Shown one piece after another: positions 1 through 7,527 of a DNA stretch of 11,467 nucleotides. The stretch's first letter is position 1; each line of letters opens with the position of its first letter. This DNA comes from Obelidium mucronatum (lineage: Eukaryota; Chytridiomycota; Chytridiomycetes; Chytridiales; Chytriomycetaceae). The notes beneath the pieces are model-generated. The model was given only the letters and a program-made list of their open reading frames with translations, was not told the DNA's origin and made no database searches. The stretch covers positions 1-11,467 of the forward strand of contig JAIVFH010000647.1 in NCBI GenBank assembly GCA_025765595.1, written 5' to 3'. Made by a program: the position numbers and the translations under genes.

Positions 1-18
1 AACTCGCTATGGGGACAC
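1..18 (+). repeat. 3' end of a dispersed SINE-like repeat (copy 1)
   Basis: Positions 3-18 read CTCGCTATGGGGACAC. The same 16 bases occur at 3657-3672, at the 3' end of the SINE-like element there. The flanks differ on both sides, so this is probably the tail of a second copy whose body lies left of the window. Too little is visible to prove the family. Confidence 0.5.
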
Positions 19-125
19 GGCTGTGATTGTCCGGTGCTGTGTCACCTACGGATTATGATAATTTGCAAATTTGTGGCTGAAGAATGCGCCGTCAGTAATG
101 CTGTAAGTGTTGTTCCTAATGGCGA

Positions 126-245
126 CCGATTCGGGGTCCTCCTACTTGCGGCCGATTCGGGTCCGAATAGGAGGCCTTATTCGCAGCCAAATCGGCACCG
201 AATAGGCCCAATTTGGAGCCAAATTGGCCGCAAATCAGAGCACCC
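126..245. repeat. Block of short palindromes built on GATTCGG / AATAGG words
   Basis: The stretch contains CCGATTCGG, ATTCGG-gt-CCGAAT and CCAATTTGG-ag-CCAAATTGG (208-227), each a short inverted repeat with a 0-2 nt centre. The words GATTCGG, AATAGG and TTAGGAG recur here and again in the 12-bp minisatellite at 4714-4855, so the two may be related repeat material. The open frames crossing it show no protein features. Confidence 0.5.
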
Positions 246-1190
246 CAAATCGGTTGCCATTAGGAGTGTTTGCCTAATTTGCCATCTACTGACAGACTAC
301 TCCGCTATTTAGATGCAAAATTAGATGCAAAATGTATACTCTGCAGAATGCATACCATTCAGCATTTCCTTCTGTTTCATCTGATACTGAACAGTATTCA
401 GAGATTCCCTCAGGGGGGTGGGACTCAATTTGGTGGATTGGAAGATTTCCATATCCAAAAATAGCGAGAGATCCAGCCTCCACCAGCCCAACGTTGCATC
501 TGCCACCAGCTGCTTCCAGATGCAGCAGAGTTAAAAATTCCTATCTACAATGCAATGACAATATATCCTGTGTCAAGGAGCCCGTTTTTGCTATTAAAAG
601 TAAGTGTCTTCCACAGCGGCAAGACAGATCCAAATCCTAGGCCTTGGCTTCGTCAACCATGCTCTCTTCAAAAATCATCCTCAAACCATTTGGTTGGTTC
701 ATGGTATGGGTGTTATCCCTTGAATCCCTCCCCCCTGCTACTTCTGTGACTTTTTTTTTGCTCTGGTGCACCGACTGCGCCTCATCCATCCTATTTTTTT
801 TCTAACACTTATTCCATCATTTTCAAAACGTTTTAAACTCTTCTGATTTTTCCCTGATTTTGACATGATTTTTTCCTATTTATTTATTGGTGTGACTTTG
901 TTGTTGTTGTTTTTCTCCAAAAAAAATCAGAAACTGTGAAGCAGCAACAAAAAAACTATTTAGTAAACCACATGTCCGCTTTTACTTCCCGCAATAATAG
1001 AGTAGCATTAATCACCCAATTATGTACTTACTAGAGACATACGCTCAGTCACTTTGCTTCTTCGCAGTGCAGGTTGCAGCCCAATGGAACCTTGTTTAGG
1101 CCAAACCAAGTGAAACCAACTTACTGCCTAGCCGAAACTATTGAACTAAACTTATCATCAAAAAGCAAAGAAATAAAATACAAGTTACTA
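246..1190. other. Non-coding region, no recognisable gene
   Basis: I see only short overlapping open frames without start context, domains or splice structure. Positions 300-650 are somewhat more GC-rich and could be the remains of an old gene or transposon, but no frame is convincing. From about 740 the sequence is T-rich, then A-rich, with homopolymer runs. Confidence 0.5.
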
Positions 1191-1203
1191 AATAAAGCAA
1201 ATT

Positions 1204-1600
1204 AAACAGTTAATAAATAAATAAAATAAAATAAAAATAAAATAAAAATAAAATAAAAATAAAATAAAAATAAAATAAAAATAAAATAAAAATAAAATAA
1301 AAATAAAATAAAAATAAAATAAAAATAAAATAAAAGTAAATAATAAAAATAAAAATAAAATAAAATAAGAATAAAATAAGAATAAAATAAAATAAAATAA
1401 AAATAAAATAAAATAAAATAAATAAAATAAATTAAAATTAAAATTAAAAATAAATAAAATAAAAATAAAAATAAAATAAATTAAAACGAAAAATAAAATA
1501 AAATAAAAATAAAAATAAATTAAAACTTAAAATAAAAAGAATAAAATAAAAATAAATTAAACTAAAAATAAAAATTAATTAAAAACTTAAAAAAAAAATA
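1204..1600. repeat. AT-rich simple repeat (AAATA/AAAAT type)
   Basis: About 400 bases consist almost entirely of A and T in interleaved AATAA and AAATAAAAT units. The array is fairly regular around 1220-1335 and degenerate beyond. No coding potential. Confidence 0.9.
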
Positions 1601-1699
1601 ACAAAGTAGTAAGAAAAAAAGTGGTAGTGAATTCCATTTGATTTGGATTGCAATAACTTTTTGTCAGTTTGTTTTATACTTTTTTTTCTTGTTAATTAA

Positions 1700-1797
1700 C
1701 TTGTAATGACTTTTTTCTTGTAATGAGCTTGTAATGACTATTTGTTTTAGTAAGGCACTTGTAATGAATATTTTGTCTTGTAATGACCTTGTAATGA
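1700..1797 (+). repeat. Array of six CTTGTAATGA boxes
   Basis: CTTGTAATGA occurs at 1700, 1717, 1728, 1758, 1777 and 1788. The first three and last three form two similar triplets offset by 58-60 bp, so a unit of about 60 bp seems to have been duplicated. The spacing is not a multiple of 3 and no protein is evident. A regulatory role is possible but unsupported. Confidence 0.7.
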
Positions 1798-1996
1798 AAG
1801 TTGTTTGAAAATGAAAAAGGCATGCACCCTTCCAAAAAAAAAGTATAAAAGAAAGATCTTTGCCCTTCAAAAAAAAGCATTCTACTGGTTGATGTCTTCT
1901 TTGGCTCAGATGCCAAACCCAGGTTTTACTTTACTTAAATTAAATCTATTATTAAACCAAATACTTCCAGATGAATCTACTTGAATACTAGCAGGC

Positions 1997-2255
1997 AAAA
2001 AGGGTGCACACTTTTTACTTGCATTATCACTATACATTATCACTATACATTATACACTATATATTATACTCTATTCCCTATACAATACACACTTCACATT
2101 ATACACAATACAACACACCTACTATTCTTTATACAAAACAATGCAGTGCACTGGCTGGTGGAAAGGGTGCACACTTTCTACATCCATGCATCACTTCATA
2201 CAATACCCACAACAACTCATCTCATACATTCTTGCAGAAAGGGTGCACACTTTCT
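1997..2255. repeat. Three near-palindromic boxes with GTGCAC core
   Basis: Near-identical boxes lie at about 1997-2016, 2160-2179 and 2236-2255. The clearest is AGAAAGGGTGCACACTTTCT, a 20-bp palindrome with one mismatched pair. The spacing is about 163 and 76 bp, roughly 2:1, which suggests a decayed tandem array of 76-80 bp units with AT/AC-rich filler. A related GCATGCACCC word occurs near 1818-1830. Confidence 0.6.
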
Positions 2256-2273
2256 ACCTGCTATGTACTAATA

Positions 2274-2435
2274 AATACAATACAATACAATACAATACAA
2301 TACAATACTATACCATAGCTGGTTGGGAGACTGTAGCTGATATACAAATACCACACATACCATACAATACAATACAATAGAATACAATACAAATACAATA
2401 CAATAGAATACAATACAATAGAATACAATACAATA
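2274..2435. repeat. ATACA microsatellites, partly inside a 15-bp inverted repeat
   Basis: (ATACA)n tracts occupy about 2274-2308 and 2361-2435, the second interrupted by ATAGA units. TGGGAGACTGTAGCT at 2324-2338 is the exact reverse complement of AGCTACAGTCTCCCA at 2445-2459, so the second tract sits in the loop of a potential 15-bp hairpin. Confidence 0.75.
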
Positions 2436-2463
2436 AATTAATAAAGCTACAGTCTCCCACTGG

Positions 2464-2489
2464 CCCCCCCCCCCCCCCCCCCCCCCCCC
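2464..2489 (+). repeat. 26-base poly-C homopolymer
   Basis: An uninterrupted run of 26 C follows the right arm of the inverted repeat at 2445-2459 and is followed by TCCCTGCC. Its length should be treated as uncertain, since long homopolymers are often miscounted. Confidence 0.85.
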
Positions 2490-3440
2490 TCCCTGCCTAA
2501 AAATTCTCTCTTGATTGCTTGTGTTATCAACAGAAAGTTTTTAGATTTCCCCTTCTTCTTTGCTCTCTAAAGCTTCATTGCCATGTAAACCCCATCTTAT
2601 ATTTTTCCATATTTATTTTTATAATAAAAGAATGTACAACTAATTCCACTTGGTATTTAATTTGTTGTGCCCCTTGAAATGCATCCAACTCATTTTCTAA
2701 CACACCCCCAGCTTAAATTCCTTTTATTATTCCTCTTAATATGTAGGTGGGTTCAGTTTGACCTGTCATGTTATCTGATGGTCATGGGTCTGGGTTAGAG
2801 GTGAGTACAAACTTAACCTAGCCATTATTAACATGTATTACATTACCTGAGTCAATATCCTCTCAAGTCTAGGGCTTTTAGCAAGAAAAATAGAACACAT
2901 ACAGAAAATTTCTGCAAAGTGTTTCTTTGGCATGTTAGTATGGGTAACCCTGGCATGTTAGTATGGGTAACCCTCGCATGTTAGTATGGGTAGTAACCCT
3001 GGCATGTTAGTATGCCAAATCTGTTAAGGTTTTGGGTGGCCAAGATTAGGCTATTTTTTCTTCCTTGACTTGTGTTTTTTTTTGTTGCAGTTGCCAGGCT
3101 CCCTAGTTTGAAATAGTACCCAAAGAACACCCCCCTTTCAATCTTTTCAGCTTTGATCATTTTCCAGACTTTGTTTGTTTTCATGTTTGTTTTCATAAAG
3201 TTGAGAATCCCCATTGGTTGTAACTTCCAAATGTCAAGAATGCACAAAAATAAAACTCAGGTATAACTTTAAACTTTCCATTTTCTAAAAATAGAACTAC
3301 AAGGAATTGCCTTCCACCCCCTCAAACTCCCCCTTAACATGACAGGTTGACAAGCAACCTGCAATGAATTTAACTATCCACACTTCATTCTATGTTGTGC
3401 AACTGATTGGCATCTTTTATCTTATTATGAACAATTCTCT
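2490..3440. other. Non-coding AT-rich region
   Basis: No convincing coding region is visible. The stretch holds a short tandem repeat (2929-3014), a duplicated GTTTGTTTTCAT near 3175-3195, and a 13-nt inverted word (ACCTGTCATGTTA near 2760, its complement near 3336). The minus-strand frame at 2981-3247 has no domain features. Confidence 0.5.
2929..3014 (+). repeat. 23-bp tandem repeat, about 3.6 copies
   Basis: Two identical 23-bp units (2929-2951 and 2952-2974) are followed by a 26-bp unit with a 3-base insertion (2975-3000) and a partial unit (3001-3014). Each unit starts GCATGTTAGTATGGGTA after its first base. The near-identity of the units suggests a recent expansion. Confidence 0.85.
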
Positions 3441-3444
3441 CTAA

Positions 3445-3672
3445 CAACATGGTAGTGGGGTGGTTGCATAATGGTGCGGTCACAGATGAATCTCGGGTTC
3501 AAAACCAGCTCCTGGCACACTGGCTGTCAACTGGCTTGTGGCCTGTGAACTAACTGCGACGCAGCTGGCTTTCCACTGGTTAGAGGCTTGCACACGGGTC
3601 GCCCACAGGTCGCGAGCAGCCAGCTAAGCGGCCTGTTAGCGGCTTGCGAGGTCCGGCTCGCTATGGGGACAC
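3445..3672 (+). mobile_element. SINE-like element with tRNA-derived head
   Basis: The 5' part resembles a tRNA-derived pol III promoter. TAGTGGGGTGG at 3453-3463 fits an A box. GGTTCAAAACC at 3496-3506 is an exact match to the B-box consensus GGTTCRANNCC, and the 43-nt spacing is that of a tRNA gene. The head does not fold as an intact tRNA. A GC-rich body (3510-3656) with repeated CTGGC/GCGGC words follows, ending in CTCGCTATGGGGACAC, the sequence also found at 3-18. No poly(A) tail or clear target-site duplication was found, so the 5' boundary is approximate. It interrupts the 3' end of the minus-strand ORF at 3636-4070. Confidence 0.5.
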
Positions 3673-4070
3673 AAGTTCTTCATATTGCAGCTCAAATTCA
3701 CACAGCTGGATTTGTACAGAACACCCGATTTAGCTGAATCTGCATCCAAGATTGTGACTTCTTGCCATCTCCCAATCTTTAGATGGCTCTGACACTTGAT
3801 GCAGTATGTAAACGGAGCTGACAGGATAATAGGTACATTTGGGGTAATTGTTTTGTGAATTCTTGAATCAAAGACAGCCTCTGCAGTTTGTTTGGCTGCC
3901 AGGATGGGAACACCAAAAGAAGTAGCAACAAGCTGAATGAAATCCCGCAAACGGAGTGTCTTGTTGTAAGTCTTTTCAAAACTGCCGTAGATTGAAAACT
4001 CAGCTTGGAAGGCTGGGAACTGTTCTGCCAGCTGAGCTCCCATCTTGACATGTGAGGCAGGGATTTTCAT
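3636..4070 (-). pseudogene. Fragment with Cys cluster, possibly KDZ-transposase-associated CxC5-like
   Basis: This minus-strand ORF has its first ATG at 4070; the frame is open slightly beyond, to about 4100. After a helical-looking N-terminal part comes a cluster CIKC then, about 30 residues later, CVNLSC and a further C. This is the layout of a small zinc-binding domain. The spacing, with a hydrophobic beta-strand segment (EVTILD) between the Cys pairs, reminds me of the CxC5-type clusters that accompany KDZ transposases in fungi, but this is recollection, not a search result. The last dozen codons and the stop lie in the SINE-like sequence from 3672 leftward, so the natural C-terminus is missing and no transposase core is present. 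Its start is only 25 bp from the ATG of the divergent plus-strand gene. It could instead be an unrelated zinc-binding protein. Confidence 0.4.
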
Positions 4071-4094
4071 TTTTTTCGGCAAAGTTTTTTCCCC

Positions 4095-7000
4095 ATGCAA
4101 TCACCAACACTGCCACTGCCAGGTACACTGCCATCCCTCAGAGTCAGCAACGACCCAAACAGACTGTCCATCCAGTTCTCTTTCGATGAGATCAAGAATG
4201 GCTTGTGGAAACAGGCTCCTTACAAGACCTTGGATGACAAGAAGACCATCTTCATCTTGTGGAGTGATCTGCGAGAAGTCACCAAAGAACTCTGTCCTGA
4301 CCTGCACCAAAGAGTCATGGAAACCAAAGGGTCTCCTAAAGAGCTTGTAGAGGAGGCCACTGAGGCACTGGACAAGATGTTGAGGTCTGGGTTTATTTGT
4401 TTGTGTTTGACAGGTGATCGCTGACACACCACTCCCAACCACAACAGATACATCAACTCCAACAACACATGGAAGCTAGTGTTTTTGGATAAAACCAAAT
4501 GTACAGTCCACATCCCTGGGCTGAAGAACAAATCCCAGGCAGAAGTGTACAAGTGGATCAAAGACTCAAACCAGGATTTAACAGCACTGGAGGACCTCTG
4601 CTTCAGTGGGATCGTGGATTTAGATGGAAATCGTTCCGAAAATGATGAGGAACGCGCAGCGGCGCTGGCGAAATACATATATGGTGAGTCTTATTCATTT
4701 TGGTGTGATGAGCGATTCGCGATCCGATTCGCGATCCAATTCGCGATCCGATTCGCGATCCGACTAGGAGCACGATTCGGAGCACGATTCGGAGCACGAT
4801 TAGGAAACGATTAGGAGCGCGATTCGGAGCGCTATTAGGAGCCGATTCGGAGCGCGCATAGGACCACAATTACAGCCCTTTAATTTTCTAATAATCTAAC
4901 CCTTTTTATTATTTATTTATCTTTTAGCTAGAAAAGTTTCAAACAACAAGTACCATGTTGTTTTTGCTCCTACTCCTGCTGACACCAATGCCACCAAGAT
5001 TGCCAAGAAGGCTACTCTGCTAATGAGGTTAGGTCTGATAGTGAACCTGATATTCCTCCTATCAGCCAGCTTCCAGGTTCTGCTGCAGAAAACGAGCCTA
5101 GAAGAGCTATCAAGTCTAAAATTTCATTTCCACTCTTGGGATCTGATGATCCAATTGGTTTGGGTATTTATAGTCTCATTTTTTTGATTGAATTACAAAT
5201 ATTTAATTTAATTATGTGATAGGAACACCAACCAAACAAGCTGGTTCTTCTTCCAATTCCACGAATCCTGCTCATACTTCTCCAAGTTCTTCAAAAGCTA
5301 ATCCTTCTCCAGCTCCTCCTGGTTCTGCTAAGACTACTCCTGGTGCTGGCAAGACTGCTTCTGGTCCCCCATCTGTTTCCCCCAAGACTTTGACCAGTTC
5401 TGCTTCCAAGGCCACTACAGATCCCAAGGCTACTACAGTTCACAACACTGCTAAAAATACTACTCCTGCTTCTCAATCTGGTTCCCCAAAGAGTACCACT
5501 TCTGGTTCCAAGGCCACTACTGTTCCCATGGCTACTTCAGCTTCCAAAGTGTCCAAGGCAATGCCAGCTCCCAAAGTGTCCAAGGCAATGCCAGCTCCTA
5601 AGACAGCAGACAAGACAGCCGATTCCAGTTCCAAGCCAGTGCCAAAAACAGCTGTCCTCAAGCCAAGATCTGCTGGTGCCTCCAAGACTGCTTTATCCAA
5701 GTCAATGTCTGTTCTCGAATCTCAGGCTTCTACGGTGGTATCTCCCGCAGTTGCTGAAAGCATTGATAATCTCAAGGCTAGCCTAAAGGCTTGGGCAGAA
5801 ACTCACAGAAAGTCAACAGATGCTGACGATTCAGAAAGTGAGTTAACACCACTTGACAATGCGCCTGAAGGGTCTGAAGCTGATGAAGATGATGACATTG
5901 GAGATGTTGATGGTGGAGAAAATGAGCTTGATGCTGAAGAGGAAGAGGAGCTGGAGGGGGATGAGGAGGAGCGGGAGGTACCAGTCCAGCAAAGAAGGAA
6001 GGTTCAAGCAATTGTGATTGAAGATGATGATGATGATGAAATTGAGGTGGTGGAGCCGGTTGTACGAAAGAAGCGTCGTGTGGAGAACATAGATGCGGAG
6101 GAAGATGAAGTTGAGGATGATGAGGAAGTGGTGGATGAAGAAGAAGAAGTGCAGGCTCATCCCAAAAAGAAGCGACGTGTCATGAATCTTTTGGGCAGTG
6201 ATGGAGAAGAAGAAGCAGAGGTGAAAAAGATGGTTTCTGTTAAATGCAAGTTTCAGAATCAAGGAGCAGTTTTTCGTTGTAATGTGGAAGGGACACTTGC
6301 TGAGGGAAACAAGGCAAAAGGTGAGACCAAGTCGTTGTCTATATTGTGCATTTTTAACAATCAATCCATTATTAGTTTTTCTTGCTGATGTTTTGGCTGC
6401 TGCAAAAGTCCATCCAGCCACAACCCACTTTTGCAGGAAGGTCCACAGTGTTAGTTGGTTCTGCCAAGAGGAGTACATCTTTGACGAATCAGTTTTGGTG
6501 GACATTGCTTTGGATCCACACAGCCCTGATTACTTTGATGTTGCCTACACTGATTCTGGTAGGATGCCATTTTGTTTAAACATATTTCTCAGTATTTTTG
6601 GTATTTAGGAGCAATTTTTGATCCATTTGCAAGTTCTCCATTGATTAATTCACCTGTGACTGGGCCATCTCTGCAAGAAAAGCCATCTTCCATCGCATCC
6701 AAACAGCGTCGCCAAGTCCCCACGTCTGTTGCTGAAGTTGTTGCCAAAGCCAAAGGACGCACCGGCACCCAAGACAAGTTCATTAGTCAAGTGAAAGAAG
6801 TTGGTATCCGCTTTTCTTACCTGACGCAGGATCGAGAGCCTCCAATGACCAAAACTCTTGCTGCTGCAACCTTGTCAAAGGAATTCCCCAACTTTGGAAA
6901 TACTGTGGAAATTTTTCGGGCTTATGTTGGAGTCTACTTTGCAGATTTGGAATTCCAAAGAGTAAGTTTTTATTTTAGTATCACTTCAAGCAATTTCTTT

Positions 7001-7404
7001 TAATAATCCTTTATTTATTATACTAGCTCTTTCCAAATACGTACACGAGCTACTTTGACAAAGAAGATTGCATCTTCTCTTACAGCGATGTTGGGAAGCA
7101 CTGTTGGAGGCACATGAAACTCATGTTGCAAGCTCCATGTTTGGGAATAAAGTTTAAGAATTCTCTCCAAAATCTCTCTAGTGTCCACAACGATCAGCTC
7201 ACCTGTCTACAGAACCAGCACCGCTTCCAGTCCCTCTACAACAGATTAAGAAGTCTTATTACTCAACATCTGTTAAATTTTCCTGTACCAATTAGTCAGG
7301 GAACCCTTAAAAAGCCGGAACGTTCAAGCATTCACTGTTACACAAGCACCTCAGCCGCTACTACCAAAGCCGCTACAGCTTCTAACTCTACTACAAACAT
7401 CTAA
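4095..7404 (+). CDS. Unrecognised multi-exon protein, acidic with nuclear-localisation-like motifs
   Basis: I do not recognise the family. The model is exons 4095-4384, 4448-4683, 4928-5163, 5223-6320, 6376-6558, 6609-6961 and 7027-7404. All introns are GT-AG and keep phase, except at exon 3, where the frame entered at 4928 differs by one base from the frame that splices into 5223. Either a base is lost near 5010-5025, or the acceptor is at 4998. Exons 1-2 look globular and mixed-charge. Exon 4 begins with a long Ser/Thr/Pro/Ala/Lys-rich linker, including a 27-bp tandem duplication at 5544-5597. It then becomes strongly acidic, with basic clusters RKKRR and PKKKRRV that resemble nuclear-localisation signals. 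Exons 5-7 look folded, with scattered Cys and aromatic residues. Nuclear location is an inference. The start at 4095 is the first ATG in frame and is not proven. From 7244 the last 53 codons lie in retroelement-derived sequence, so the native C-terminus is lost. Confidence 0.6.
4385..4447 (+). other. Intron 1 (63 nt)
   Basis: It begins GTCTGG, ends ACAG, and has the branch-like CTGAC at 4421-4425. Removing it joins two segments in the same frame and removes the in-frame TGA at 4422-4424, which is why I prefer splicing over a nonsense mutation. Confidence 0.7.
4684..4927 (+). other. Intron 2 (244 nt) containing a minisatellite
   Basis: The donor is a strong GTGAGT and the acceptor is CTTTTAG, preceded by CTAAC near 4893-4898. 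Most of the extra length compared with the other introns is the 12-bp array at 4714-4855. An alternative acceptor at 4998, with CTGAC 16 nt upstream, would restore the downstream frame without an indel. Confidence 0.65.
4714..4855 (+). repeat. 12-bp minisatellite, about 12 units
   Basis: Four units of GATTCGCGATCC type (4714-4761, one starting AATTC) are followed by eight units of GATTCGGAGCRC / GATTAGGAGCGC type, two of them 11 bp long (4798-4808, 4833-4843). The array lies within intron 2 of the plus-strand gene. Its vocabulary is shared with the palindromic block at 126-245. Confidence 0.9.
5164..5222 (+). other. Intron 3 (59 nt, or 65 nt with donor 5158)
   Basis: Both donors, GTATTT at 5164 and GTTTGG at 5158, leave the upstream exon in phase 1. 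The acceptor GATAG ends at 5222, completing a Gly codon at the start of exon 4. The body is A/T-rich, unlike the flanking exons. Confidence 0.6.
6321..6375 (+). other. Intron 4 (55 nt)
   Basis: Donor GTGAGA, branch-like TTAAC, acceptor ATTAG. The phase (1) is kept and the downstream exon is open to 6558. Another acceptor at 6408 is also in phase, but would make the intron longer than its neighbours and skip an Ala/Val-rich segment. Confidence 0.65.
6559..6608 (+). other. Intron 5 (50 nt)
   Basis: Donor GTAGGA, acceptor TTTAG. Splicing joins a split Gly codon in phase 1 and removes a short AT-rich insert. Confidence 0.65.
6962..7026 (+). other. Intron 6 (65 nt)
   Basis: Consensus donor GTAAGT and acceptor ACTAG, phase 0 on both sides. 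This is the best-supported intron of the gene and shows that the exon starting at 7027, which carries the duplicated segment, belongs to the plus-strand gene. Confidence 0.8.
7093..7243 (+). repeat. Left arm of a 150-bp inverted duplication (host exon)
   Basis: This part of the last exon is repeated in inverse orientation at 10529-10676. By eye the alignment has two substitutions and one 3-base gap. Its reading frame is the exon frame that continues from 7027. Confidence 0.95.
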
Positions 7405-7527
7405 ATCTGCTTATTAAAACCAGTTTATTCTGCTACAACAACTACAACTTTCTACTACTTGAAACACTTGAAACTCAACCAACCCCCAACTACTACGCCT
7501 CAAAATTTTTTCTGACTTCAACTAAAA
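7405..7527 (+). other. Gag leader / 5' untranslated region
   Basis: CT/CA-rich low-complexity sequence without coding signs. An in-frame TGA at 7513-7515 supports the Gag start at 7528. No clear tRNA primer-binding site is visible. Confidence 0.4.

Noticed and set aside
34..749. Several short open frames at the left end
   Set aside because: They overlap on both strands, show no domains and no splice pattern, and run through repeat-derived sequence.
1700..1797. CRISPR array
   Set aside because: The repeats are only 10 bp, spacing is irregular, and the DNA is eukaryotic.
2929..3014. Interstitial telomere sequence (AACCCT words)
   Set aside because: AACCCT occurs only once per 23-bp unit and is not in tandem, so it is incidental.
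2757..3350. ACCTGTCATGTTA and its inverted copy as terminal repeats of a transposon
   Set aside because: Only 13 bases match, the flanks diverge at once, and nothing coding lies between. The GGGGGAG near the right copy could be a polypurine tract, but no LTR follows convincingly.
3453..3506. Functional tRNA gene at the SINE head
   Set aside because: No proper clover-leaf folds from it and the sequence continues into a GC-rich repeat body.
4422..4424. In-frame TGA that could be stop readthrough or a nonsense mutation
   Set aside because: A 63-nt GT-AG intron (4385-4447) with a CTGAC branch site removes it and keeps the frame, which is the simpler reading.
5843..6505. Long minus-strand open frame (220 codons)
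   Set aside because: It lies opposite the acidic, GAA/GAT-rich exon 4, whose complement naturally lacks stops; it has no domain features and crosses introns.
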